This document shows, in pieces, positions 34,016 to 41,575 of a stretch of 51,622 bases of DNA. Both the position numbers and the translations under genes were made by a program. The notes under the pieces are model-generated. The model ran no database searches and was not told the origin of the DNA. It saw only the letters and a list, made by a program, of their open reading frames with translations. Every line of letters starts with the position of its first letter. The stretch's first letter is position 1. Source of the stretch: Nitrospirota bacterium (GTDB taxonomy: Bacteria; Nitrospirota; Thermodesulfovibrionia; Thermodesulfovibrionales; Dissulfurispiraceae); assembly GCA_021792185.1 (NCBI GenBank), contig JAJYVD010000015.1:1-51622 (forward strand), written 5' to 3'.

Positions 34016-34393
34016 ATGCGTTACGCCATGAAATACGGTACCAAGGCGATAAAAAAAGTAAAGCTCGAAATATGGGACAATCCCAATCCGGAGAGGGATT
34101 ATGAGATTAATATTTCCTTTCCCGAATTCACCTGCCTATGTCCGAGGTCGGGCTATCCCGATTTCGCGACGATAAAAATCAATTATGTCCCCGACAAAAA
34201 GATCGTGGAATTGAAATCATTAAAACTTTATCTCAATTCATTCAGGGATATCCATATCTCGCACGAGGAAATAACGAATAAAATATATTCGGAGTTGGAG
34301 AGAAAACTCAAACCGAGATTTATTGAAGTAATAGGAGATTTCAATCCGAGGGGAAATGTTAAGACGATTATACGGGCGTCGTCGAAAGGGTAG
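34016..34393 (+). CDS. queF: NADPH-dependent preQ0 reductase QueF
   Basis: This 125-aa type I QueF reduces 7-cyano-7-deazaguanine to preQ1 in queuosine synthesis. The nucleophilic Cys42 lies in [13 protein letters not shown] with the general acid Asp49. The QueF signature, normally ESKSLKLY, reads [14 protein letters not shown] (65-78); HISHEE and [11 protein letters not shown] follow. Length matches the unimodular form. No clear ribosome site is present; an ATG four codons in (34028) is an alternative. Its 3' end overlaps the convergent trpF by 26 bases. No other queuosine genes are in the window. Confidence 0.93.
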   Translation: MRYAMKYGTKAIKKVKLEIWDNPNPERDYEINISFPEFTCLCPRSGYPDFATIKINYVPDKKIVELKSLKLYLNSFRDIHISHEEITNKIYSELERKLKPRFIEVIGDFNPRGNVKTIIRASSKG

Positions 34394-35003
34394 CAAGAGT
34401 CTTCCTGGCTTTTTCTATAAATGCCTTCATCTTCTTTAAATCTTTTTTGCCTTTTTGTTCCTCTATGCCGCTGCTTACATCTACGGCATAAGGCCTGACA
34501 TACATCACGGCTTTTTCTATATTGTCCGGATTAAGTCCGCCTGAAAGCACAATGCGCCCAAACCTTTTTGCTTCCACGGCTATGTCCCAGTTGAATATCT
34601 GGCCGGTGCCTCCATAGGATTCAGGCGAATATGTGTCGAGGAGGAATGCAGAACATCTGTAGCTTTCAAGGGGCTTTAAATCCGTAAGGTTCTTCACCCT
34701 GAATGCCTTTATGACCCTATGACAGATATTGCACGCATCAGGTTTTTCATCGCCGTGAAGCTGAAGGATATCTATACTGGCAATGTCCATAATTTCATTA
34801 ATCCTTGCGGCTTCCTCATTCACAAATACCCCGACGGTCGTAACGAACGGAGGGATGCGGGAAATTATCTCTCTTGCCTTATCCGGCGTTATATACCTGG
34901 GGCTTTTTTCAAAGAATACAAAACCGAGGGCGTCCGCGCCGTAATCCACTGCAGACAGCGCGTCTTCCATATTCGTTATGCCGCATATCTTGACCCTGAT
35001 CAT
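34368..35003 (-). CDS. trpF: Phosphoribosylanthranilate isomerase
   Basis: This 211-aa TIM-barrel enzyme of tryptophan synthesis isomerises phosphoribosylanthranilate. It has the catalytic Cys7 in [31 protein letters not shown], the catalytic Asp in [20 protein letters not shown], and the phosphate loop [10 protein letters not shown] followed by [10 protein letters not shown]. It is transcribed away from trpB although both act in the same pathway. Its -10-like TGATATAAT lies only 7 bases before ATG, so the message may be leaderless. Its 3' end overlaps queF on the other strand by 26 bases. Confidence 0.95.
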   Translation of the reverse strand: MIRVKICGITNMEDALSAVDYGADALGFVFFEKSPRYITPDKAREIISRIPPFVTTVGVFVNEEAARINEIMDIASIDILQLHGDEKPDACNICHRVIKAFRVKNLTDLKPLESYRCSAFLLDTYSPESYGGTGQIFNWDIAVEAKRFGRIVLSGGLNPDNIEKAVMYVRPYAVDVSSGIEEQKGKKDLKKMKAFIEKARKTLATLSTTPV

Positions 35004-35010
35004 ATAAAGA

Positions 35011-35019
35011 ATTATATCA
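35011..35019 (-). promoter_or_regulatory. Extended -10 promoter element for trpF
   Basis: The minus strand reads TGATATAAT, a perfect extended -10. The trpF ATG begins 7 bases downstream, where transcription should start. No good -35 is seen, as is common with extended -10 promoters. Confidence 0.5.
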
Positions 35020-35048
35020 CAGACAATCGCTGTTTTTACCTGATGTTA

Positions 35049-35057
35049 TGATATAAT
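35049..35057 (+). promoter_or_regulatory. Extended -10 promoter element for the trpB operon
   Basis: TGATATAAT is a perfect extended -10 in the trpF/trpB spacer, identical to the one facing trpF. It should start the trpB-trpA-accD-folC-lptD-truB transcript about 7 bases further on, giving a leader of some 30 bases. No attenuator or trp leader peptide fits in that space. Confidence 0.55.
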
Positions 35058-35079
35058 ACCGAATTCAGAAATATTATCC

Positions 35080-35084
35080 GGAGG
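35080..35084 (+). promoter_or_regulatory. Ribosome binding site that questions the trpB start
   Basis: GGAGG at 35080-35084 is a full Shine-Dalgarno core. It is 6 bases before ATT (35091) and 9 before ATC (35094), but 18 before the first conventional codon, TTG (35103). Spacing favours an unusual ATT or ATC start. Confidence 0.55.
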
Positions 35085-35102
35085 ATTACCATTATCAAAA
35101 AA

Positions 35103-36284
35103 TTGCCTGATAAAAAAGGGTATTTCGGACAATACGGCGGACGGTTCGTCCCCGAAACCCTGATCCCCGCCCTTCAGGAACTTGAAGCCGCATACGAAGG
35201 GGCAAAAAAGGATAAGTCCTTCCAAGAGGAATTGAAGCATCTGCAGGCGACATACATTGGGAGGCCTACCCCTCTTTATTTCGCAAAGAGGCTTACAAAA
35301 CACCTTGGAGGGGCAAAGATATACCTCAAGCGCGAAGACCTTGCCCATACCGGTGCGCATAAGATAAACAATGCGCTGGGACAGGCGCTCCTTGCTAAAA
35401 AGATGGGCAAAAAAAGACTGATCGCAGAGACAGGCGCGGGACAGCACGGAGTGGCGACGGCAACGGGGGCAGCCCTTGTCGGTCTTGAATGCGAGATATA
35501 CATGGGATCCGAAGACACGAAGAGGCAGGCATTGAATGTGTTCAGGATGAAGCTGTTGGGAGCCGATGTCAATGAGGTAAATATAGGCTCAAGGACATTA
35601 AAGGATGCTATAAACGAGGCCCTGAGGGATTGGACAACCAATGTAAGGACTACCCATTATGTGATGGGAACGGTATTCGGCCCCCACCCCTTTCCTATGC
35701 TGGTGAGGGATTTCCAGTCCGTAATAGGCAGGGAAGCAAAAAAACAAGTAATCAAGACTGAGGGGCGATTGCCTGATTATCTCATAGCATGCGTGGGCGG
35801 CGGGAGCAACGCAATGGGCTTGTTTTATGAGTTCCTCGACGACGATGTGAAAATGATAGGGGTCGAGGCCGGAGGCAAAGGGATAGAGTCCGGAGAACAT
35901 GCGGCGCGCTTTGCAGGAGGCTCTATAGGCGTTTTTCAGGGTTGCAAAAGCTACCTGCTTCAGGACGAAGACGGAAACGTCCTCGGCACCCATTCGGTAT
36001 CTGCCGGGCTCGATTACGCATCCATAGGCCCGGAGCATCCGTATTTGCGAGACGCCAAAAGAATTCATTATACCTATGCGACAGACACGGAGGCATTAGA
36101 GGCATTCGAGCTTTTGTCGAAAACAGAGGGAATAATTCCCGCCCTCGAATCGGCCCATGCCGTAGCAGAGGCCGTTAAGCTCGCGTCGAAACTCTCTAAA
36201 AATAAGATTATTGTCATTAACCTTTCCGGACGCGGCGACAAGGACGTCCAGCATGTAGCAAGGATAAAGGATATAACGGTATAG
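35103..36284 (+). CDS. trpB: Tryptophan synthase beta chain
   Basis: This PLP enzyme joins indole and serine to make tryptophan and has about 393 aa from TTG. It has [15 protein letters not shown] near the start, the PLP-binding Lys in [10 protein letters not shown] (Lys87 in this numbering), [13 protein letters not shown], the phosphate-binding loop [10 protein letters not shown] and C-terminal SGRGDKD. The first conventional start is TTG 35103, but the only ribosome site lies 18 bases before it and fits ATT 35091 or ATC 35094 in the same frame (adding KK and up to two more residues). It heads a long co-directional set with trpA 14 bases downstream. Confidence 0.95.
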   Translation: MPDKKGYFGQYGGRFVPETLIPALQELEAAYEGAKKDKSFQEELKHLQATYIGRPTPLYFAKRLTKHLGGAKIYLKREDLAHTGAHKINNALGQALLAKKMGKKRLIAETGAGQHGVATATGAALVGLECEIYMGSEDTKRQALNVFRMKLLGADVNEVNIGSRTLKDAINEALRDWTTNVRTTHYVMGTVFGPHPFPMLVRDFQSVIGREAKKQVIKTEGRLPDYLIACVGGGSNAMGLFYEFLDDDVKMIGVEAGGKGIESGEHAARFAGGSIGVFQGCKSYLLQDEDGNVLGTHSVSAGLDYASIGPEHPYLRDAKRIHYTYATDTEALEAFELLSKTEGIIPALESAHAVAEAVKLASKLSKNKIIVINLSGRGDKDVQHVARIKDITV

Positions 36285-36298
36285 GAGAAGCCGTCAGA

Positions 36299-37084
36299 GT
36301 GAATGGAATGAACAGGATAGATAATACATTCAAAAGACTTAAGGCCGAAAACAAAAAGGCATTCATACCGTATATCATGGCAGGGGATCCGGACCTCGAA
36401 AAGACTAAAGAACACATTATGACGCTGGAGGAGTGCGGGGCTGATATTATAGAACTCGGCGTGCCTTTTTCAGATCCGCTTGCGGACGGTCCCACGATAC
36501 AAAGGGCGGCGGAAAGGGCATTGAAGGCAGGCGTTACATTAAAAAAGATAATCCCCTTTGTTAAGAGGATAAGGAGTCATACGCAGGCGCCTATTGTTTT
36601 GATGACTTATTATAATTCCGTGTTCAAATATGGAGAAGCGTCCTTCATCAAAGATGCCGTTGATGCAGGTATTGACGGGGCAATAATTCCGGACCTGCCT
36701 CCGGAGGAGGCGGAAAGTTTTATTGAATTGTCGCGGGCTGCTGATTTCAGCACGGTATTTTTAGTCGCGCCGACATCGACAAAAGAGAGGATAAAAAAGG
36801 TCGTAGACGCATGCAGCGGCTTCCTATATTATGTGTCGATAACAGGAATTACGGGCGCAAGGCTATCCCTGGATGAAAGATTTAAAAGGCATATCTCCCT
36901 GGTAAAAAAGTCGGCGGATATGCCGGTGGCCGTCGGCTTCGGCGTATCAACGCCTGAAGACGCCGGAATGATTACTCGGCTTGCAGACGGAGTTATCGTC
37001 GGGAGCGCGATAGTCAAGAAATTTTACGAGCATCCGGCGGGCGCAAAGGAATTTATAAGAAAATTACGGGAGGCAATAAGATAA
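36299..37084 (+). CDS. trpA: Tryptophan synthase alpha chain
   Basis: This 261-aa TIM-barrel partner of TrpB cleaves indole-3-glycerol phosphate. It has IPYIMAGDP, catalytic Glu52 and Asp63 in IIELGVPFSDPLADGPTIQRA, MTYYNSVFKYG, DGAIIPDLPPEEAE, YYVSITGITG, and the phosphate-binding GFGVSTPEDA plus VIVGSAIVK. It starts at GTG 36299 with AGGAG about 11 bases upstream; ATG three codons later is a weaker option. It is followed, after an AAATTTC repeat that fills the spacer, by accD. Confidence 0.96.
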   Translation: MNGMNRIDNTFKRLKAENKKAFIPYIMAGDPDLEKTKEHIMTLEECGADIIELGVPFSDPLADGPTIQRAAERALKAGVTLKKIIPFVKRIRSHTQAPIVLMTYYNSVFKYGEASFIKDAVDAGIDGAIIPDLPPEEAESFIELSRAADFSTVFLVAPTSTKERIKKVVDACSGFLYYVSITGITGARLSLDERFKRHISLVKKSADMPVAVGFGVSTPEDAGMITRLADGVIVGSAIVKKFYEHPAGAKEFIRKLREAIR

Positions 37085-37116
37085 TTTGAAATTTCAAATT
37101 TCAAATTTCAAAATTT
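37084..37116. repeat. AAATTTC heptad repeat (copy 3), fills the trpA/accD spacer
   Basis: About four units of AAATTTC/GAAATTT run from the trpA stop to the base before the accD ATG. As at 15198-15233, the repeat occupies the whole region where a ribosome site should lie. Confidence 0.78.
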
Positions 37117-37968
37117 ATGGCATGGTTTAAAAAGACAAGGGAAGTAAAAACAGAGAAAAGGGTAAAGATCCCCGAAGGGTTGTGGGTAAAATGCGACAAC
37201 TGCAAGGAGATCATTTACAAAAAAGAGATAGAAAAAAACCTCCAGGTATGCCCGAAGTGTAATTATCACTTCAGGATCAGCGCTGCGGAGCGCATCAACT
37301 TCATAGCTGATGAGGATAGTTTTATGGAGACCGCCGCGGAGCTTTCCACAACCGATCCCCTGAACTTCGAAGACACTATGCCGTACAGTGAAAGGCTTAA
37401 AGAGAATAAAAAGAGAACGGGGATCTCGGAGGCCGCAATATACGGAGACGCGACAATAAATGAGCGGCCTGTTGTACTTGCGATAATGGATTTTTCATTC
37501 ATGGGCGGCAGCATGGGCTCAGCGGTGGGAGAGAAAATAACGTGCGCGGCCGAGAGGGCATTGGAGGACAAAACTCCGTTAATAATAGTTTCGTCATCAG
37601 GCGGAGCGCGTATGCAGGAGGGGATGTTTTCGCTCATGCAGATGGCAAAGGCTTCTTCAGCCATAGCAAAATTGAAAGAGGCGGGCATTCTGTATATCGC
37701 GGTGCTTGCTGACCCCACATTCGGGGGAGTTACGGCAAGCTTTGCCATGCTCGGCGACATAATCATAGCGGAGCCTAAAAGCCTCATAGGTTTCGCGGGG
37801 CCGAGGGTTATCGAGCAGACCATAAAACAACAACTGCCTGAAAATTTTCAGCGGGCTGAGTTCCTTTTAGATCACGGGATGATAGACATTGTTGTCGAAA
37901 GGAAGGAATTGAAAAATACCGTTTATAAACTGATCCAGCATTTTATGCCGTTATCACAGGAGTCATGA
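37117..37968 (+). CDS. accD: Acetyl-CoA carboxylase carboxyltransferase beta subunit
   Basis: This 283-aa subunit transfers the carboxyl from biotin to acetyl-CoA in fatty-acid synthesis. The N-terminal zinc ribbon has Cys26-x2-Cys29 and Cys45-x2-Cys48 (CDNC...CPKC). The crotonase-type core has FMGGSMGSAVGEKI, SSSGGARMQEG and ADPTFGGVTASFAMLGDI, which form the CoA and biotin sites. The accA partner is not in the window. No ribosome site is visible since the upstream spacer is an AAATTTC repeat; translation may depend on coupling to trpA. The order trpB-trpA-accD-folC is common in bacteria. Confidence 0.96.
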   Translation: MAWFKKTREVKTEKRVKIPEGLWVKCDNCKEIIYKKEIEKNLQVCPKCNYHFRISAAERINFIADEDSFMETAAELSTTDPLNFEDTMPYSERLKENKKRTGISEAAIYGDATINERPVVLAIMDFSFMGGSMGSAVGEKITCAAERALEDKTPLIIVSSSGGARMQEGMFSLMQMAKASSAIAKLKEAGILYIAVLADPTFGGVTASFAMLGDIIIAEPKSLIGFAGPRVIEQTIKQQLPENFQRAEFLLDHGMIDIVVERKELKNTVYKLIQHFMPLSQES

Positions 37969-39404
37969 GCTATACCGACGCGATAGATTATCTCTACGGC
38001 CTTCAGAAATACGGGATCAAACTCGGCCTCGATAAGACGCGTACGATCCTCTCGCGCTTAGGAAATCCCCATAAGGACTTTTCATCCATACATATCGCGG
38101 GTACAAACGGAAAAGGCTCGGTCTCCGCTATGACCGCGTCCATTCTTACGTCTCACTGTTTTAAGGTCGGCCTCTTCACATCTCCGCATCTCGTCAGCTT
38201 TACCGAAAGGATAAGGATAAACAATGAGCAGATATTGGAATCCGAAGTGGTCAGGCTTACCGATGAGATAAGGGAAAAGTTGGAAGGCAGCGATATAATT
38301 CCTACATTTTTTGAATTCGTAACCGCGATGGCATTCTTATATTTTTCAAGGAACGGCATCGATTGGGCCGTCATAGAGACAGGCATGGGAGGCAGGCTTG
38401 ATGCGACCAATGTTATAACGCCCGAAGTCTCGGTCATTGCGCGGATAAGTTACGACCATAAAGACTTCCTTGGCGAAACGCTGAAGGATATCGCAAAAGA
38501 AAAGGCGGGCATTATAAAAAAGGGAATTCCTGTGGTATCGGCTTTTCAGCAGAAAGAGGCGGAAGATGTATTGGAGACAACGGCAAAAGACCAATCGGCT
38601 CCGTTCTTTGTATACGGAAAGGATTTTAAGGGTGTTTTAATATCATCCGATTTGGATGGTATTATTTTCGACTATATCGATTCCGAACCACAAACCCCGA
38701 ACTCCGAACTGACAAACTTATTTGTTCCCCTGGCCGGGGAGCACCAGCTTTTTAATGCGTGCATAGCAATAAAGGCGGCAACCCTCGCAATCCAGAAAGC
38801 AGCAGAGCAACAGAGCAGCAGAGCAGTAGAAAAAAACTTCCATAGTGTAACTTCTGTGCTTTCACGCTTCCGCGCTTCTGCTCTAAAAGACGGTCTTGCC
38901 GGCACAGAGTGGCGTGGAAGGCTGGAGATAGTGAACGACGACCCGATGATCATGATCGATGGAGCGCATAATCCGGATGCCGCGGCAGCGCTTTCCGATT
39001 TCATAAAGAAACATCTGAGTGATTATAAGATTATACTCATAATGGGCGTAATGTCGGATAAAGATATAACAGGCATTCTTTCCCCTCTCTTGCCGCTCGC
39101 TTCCGGGATAATATTTACCGCCCCCAACTACGGAAGAGCGGCATCCCCTCAGGAGCTTGCGGAACGTGCTTCAAAGATGGGATATGATTCGGCAATCGCA
39201 GATTCTGTGAAAGAGGCTATTGAGACGGCAATAAATAGAGCGGAAGAGCAGAAGAGCGGAAGATCAGAAGGAAAAACTTCCGAGCTTCCGAGCTTCCGAG
39301 CTTCCATGCTTATTCTCATCACCGGTTCTTTTTATACGATAGGCGAAGCTATGGAAATGCTTGGAGAAAAGCCTATCCTCGCCGGCTTGAGGGAAACGGT
39401 ATGA
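37965..39404 (+). CDS. folC: Folylpolyglutamate synthase/dihydrofolate synthase
   Basis: This 479-aa Mur-ligase-like enzyme adds glutamate to dihydropteroate or folate. It has the P-loop GTNGKGS (46-52), TSPHLVSFTERIRIN, ETGMGGRLDATNVI and SYDHKDFLGETL (metal and ATP sites), GEHQLFNA, WRGRLEIV and MIDGAHNPDAA in the C-terminal domain. It is longer than usual because three short repeats sit in frame: an AACTC type (38682-38716, EPQTPNSELTN) and two GCGGAAG types (38798-38884 and 39237-39310). All lie in loops between conserved blocks. It overlaps accD and lptD by 4 bases. Confidence 0.94.
   Translation: MSYTDAIDYLYGLQKYGIKLGLDKTRTILSRLGNPHKDFSSIHIAGTNGKGSVSAMTASILTSHCFKVGLFTSPHLVSFTERIRINNEQILESEVVRLTDEIREKLEGSDIIPTFFEFVTAMAFLYFSRNGIDWAVIETGMGGRLDATNVITPEVSVIARISYDHKDFLGETLKDIAKEKAGIIKKGIPVVSAFQQKEAEDVLETTAKDQSAPFFVYGKDFKGVLISSDLDGIIFDYIDSEPQTPNSELTNLFVPLAGEHQLFNACIAIKAATLAIQKAAEQQSSRAVEKNFHSVTSVLSRFRASALKDGLAGTEWRGRLEIVNDDPMIMIDGAHNPDAAAALSDFIKKHLSDYKIILIMGVMSDKDITGILSPLLPLASGIIFTAPNYGRAASPQELAERASKMGYDSAIADSVKEAIETAINRAEEQKSGRSEGKTSELPSFRASMLILITGSFYTIGEAMEMLGEKPILAGLRETV
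38682..38716. repeat. AACTC micro-repeat (copy 3, in folC)
   Basis: The units CCGAACCACAAACCCCGAACTCCGAAC are read as EPQTPNSEL. It lies between the FolC N-terminal domain and the conserved GEHQ motif, in the same family as the copies in the GT2 and GT4 genes. Confidence 0.55.
38798..38884. repeat. GCGGAAG/AGCAG-type repeat (copy 2, in folC)
   Basis: A 5' arm of AGCAG units (AGCAGCAGAGCAACAGAG) and a 3' arm rich in CTTCCGCGCTTCTGCTCT can pair as a hairpin. It is in frame, encoding low-complexity EQQSSRAVEK and SRFRASALK between conserved FolC blocks. Confidence 0.65.
39237..39310. repeat. GCGGAAG/CTTCCG repeat (copy 3, in folC)
   Basis: GAGCGGAAGAGCAGAAG units are followed by three tandem CGAGCTTC units, giving a long imperfect hairpin in DNA or RNA. 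It is read in frame as RAEEQKSGRSEGKTSELPSF, just before the C-terminal strand of FolC. Confidence 0.72.
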
Positions 39405-41575
39405 GGCAGGCAAAAGGCTATAGGCGATGGGCAATAGGTAATATTTTTAATTCTTCTTCCTATCGACTCTTGCCTCTTGCCTATAGCCTTATATTGTCTA
39501 TTGCCTATTGCCTATTGCCCGATCTGAGTTGGGCTACCACGATCACCGCAGACCATATGGAACATTTGCAGGAAGAAGATAAGTATGTGGCAATAGGCAA
39601 TGTTCGTATAGAAAAAGACGGAGTTATTATAAACGCCGACAGGGCTGTTCTTTATAAAAAGACCTCGGATACGGAATTGTCGGGGAATGTGCAGTACGAA
39701 GATGATGATACATTCATAAATACCGAGAGGGCTGACTTAAACCTCGATTCCAAGACAGGCAAGCTTTACAATGCCCTCATCTTTTTCAAAAAAGGCAACT
39801 ACTGGCTTAACGGCGAAAACATGCGGAAGATAAAGGAAGATCATTATTACGCGACTGTCGCCACATTTACCACATGCGATTCGGATGAATCTTCAAAACC
39901 GGATTGGTGTTTTAAGGGATCGGACGTGGATATCGTTGTGGGTAAAAAGTTTACCGCGCGTGATGTCACGTATCAGGTTAAAGGCACGCCTATTTTGTAT
40001 TCTCCATACGCATGGGCGCCTGTAAAAACAGAGCGTGAAACAGGATTTTTATTCCCGTTGATAGGCAACAGCTCCCAAAAGGGTTTTCAGTTTAGCCCTA
40101 CGTTTTTCTGGGCGATAGACGACAATAAAGACGCGACCTTTTATCTCGATTATTATTCCAAGCGCGGCGTTGGAAAGGGTTTGGAATATAGATACCTTGA
40201 TTTCTATGGCAGCGGGCGATGGTATATATATCATTTAAGAGACACAAAGCTGAAAAAAGATACAGCACTGAAAAAAGATGTAAAAATAAAAAAAGATTTT
40301 TATGAATTTAGGGGTTCGCATGAGCACCAGTTCGGCGACATAAGGGGATTTGTGGACATAAATTATGTCAACTATGAAGAATTTTACCGCGAAGATTTTA
40401 TTTCAAAAGAAGATGTAAATAAAAGGGCTTCGAGAATTCAAAGGTTCTTGCAGTCTACAGGAGAAATCTCCGCGCCTCTTCCTGACGCGCGTCTCTATCT
40501 CTTGGGCCAGCAGTGGATAGATCTTAAAGAAGGACATACTGCCGTGCCCAAAAAATTGCCGGAATTCGGCTATGTGGTCAATCCTACAAACATAGGTCCG
40601 CTTATGTTCACCATGAACTCGAGTATAGCCAATTTTTACCGGCAAAGGGATCCGAGAGGGCAGCGTCTGGACATCAACCCGACCGTCTCGTATTCCTTCG
40701 GCGAGACAGTGCCTATATTTCAATCTCTTTCTTTAAGGGAAACTGCTTATAACCTCGAAAACGCGCCGTCTTACAAGTCATCTCCGCATAGGGAGACCTT
40801 CGAATACAGGGCAAATGCGATGACAAGGTTCATGAAAAGGTATGAATCCTTCAGTCACATTATAGAGCCTTCCCTGTATTACAGTTTTATACCTCAAACT
40901 TTACCTAAAACTTATTTGCTGCCTACTTTTGATTCCACAGAACTATTCAATAAAACATCTGTAGCAGGTTTTTCTTTGTACAGTAGCATTTTGTTTAAAA
41001 ACTTTTCGTTGGCAGCCGGTTTCTCTCAGTCGTTTAATTTTAATGCCGGGGACAGGCCGGTTTCGCCTACTACTTTAAACGCGTCCCTGAGCGGTTCTTT
41101 TGACACGGCATACAACCCTAAAACAGGAAGAACAGAACCGGTTAATCCTTTTAGTTTGAATTTTGATACATCATACAACTCAAATACGGGACGGGCAGAT
41201 ACGGTTAACTCCTCGCTCAGTTTTAGAGTAATGGATAAAACATCCATATCATTCGGCGAAAGATATTCCAATGCGGATGAGAAATATTACTTCACGTTTG
41301 GAATTGGATCCGAGCTAAGTAAAAAAGTATCTATAAGCGTAAATACATCGTATGACTCGCGGGATGGCATGAGGTTTTTCAATCTCAGCACTATTTATTC
41401 GGAGCAATGCTGGGCCATTAATTTATTGTTAGACCGAAAACCAAGCGGCTACAAGCAACCGGAGGAATATAGTTTTATGATTTTTGTTGAACTGAAAGGA
41501 ATCGGACAGACCATCAAGCTTTATCAATTTGACACTGCAAGCCTTTCGACCAGAAAAGACCAAGATAATCCCTGA
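39401..41575 (+). CDS. lptD: LPS-assembly outer-membrane protein LptD
   Basis: This 724-aa protein inserts LPS into the outer leaflet together with LptE. After a signal peptide ending near LSWA (about 46) comes an OstA/LptA-like jellyroll (about 47-160: TITADHMEHLQEEDKYVAIGNVRIEKDGV). The beta-barrel has many aromatic alternating strands and ends with SFMIFVELKGIGQTIKLYQFD. Cysteines in FTTCDSDESSKPDWCFKG and EQCWAIN could form the inter-domain disulfides. The first ~44 codons come largely from a repeat (39408-39521), including the hydrophobic signal core. Two tandem duplications occur inside: KLKKDTALKKD near 283 and FDTxYNxxTGR near 570-600. Confidence 0.92.
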   Translation: MRQAKGYRRWAIGNIFNSSSYRLLPLAYSLILSIAYCLLPDLSWATTITADHMEHLQEEDKYVAIGNVRIEKDGVIINADRAVLYKKTSDTELSGNVQYEDDDTFINTERADLNLDSKTGKLYNALIFFKKGNYWLNGENMRKIKEDHYYATVATFTTCDSDESSKPDWCFKGSDVDIVVGKKFTARDVTYQVKGTPILYSPYAWAPVKTERETGFLFPLIGNSSQKGFQFSPTFFWAIDDNKDATFYLDYYSKRGVGKGLEYRYLDFYGSGRWYIYHLRDTKLKKDTALKKDVKIKKDFYEFRGSHEHQFGDIRGFVDINYVNYEEFYREDFISKEDVNKRASRIQRFLQSTGEISAPLPDARLYLLGQQWIDLKEGHTAVPKKLPEFGYVVNPTNIGPLMFTMNSSIANFYRQRDPRGQRLDINPTVSYSFGETVPIFQSLSLRETAYNLENAPSYKSSPHRETFEYRANAMTRFMKRYESFSHIIEPSLYYSFIPQTLPKTYLLPTFDSTELFNKTSVAGFSLYSSILFKNFSLAAGFSQSFNFNAGDRPVSPTTLNASLSGSFDTAYNPKTGRTEPVNPFSLNFDTSYNSNTGRADTVNSSLSFRVMDKTSISFGERYSNADEKYYFTFGIGSELSKKVSISVNTSYDSRDGMRFFNLSTIYSEQCWAINLLLDRKPSGYKQPEEYSFMIFVELKGIGQTIKLYQFDTASLSTRKDQDNP
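39408..39521. repeat. GCAATAGG/CCTATTGC repeat (forms the LptD signal peptide)
   Basis: A 5' arm with GGCTATAGGCGATGGGCAATAGG and a 3' arm with TTGCCTCTTGCCTATAGCC and tandem TATTGCC units are complementary and can form a long hairpin. The 3' arm encodes LPLAYSLILSIAYCLLP, the hydrophobic core of the signal. Confidence 0.7.

Noticed and set aside
35598-36068. 156-codon minus-strand frame antisense to trpB
   Set aside because: TrpB is conserved in full on the plus strand; the reverse frame shows no motif.
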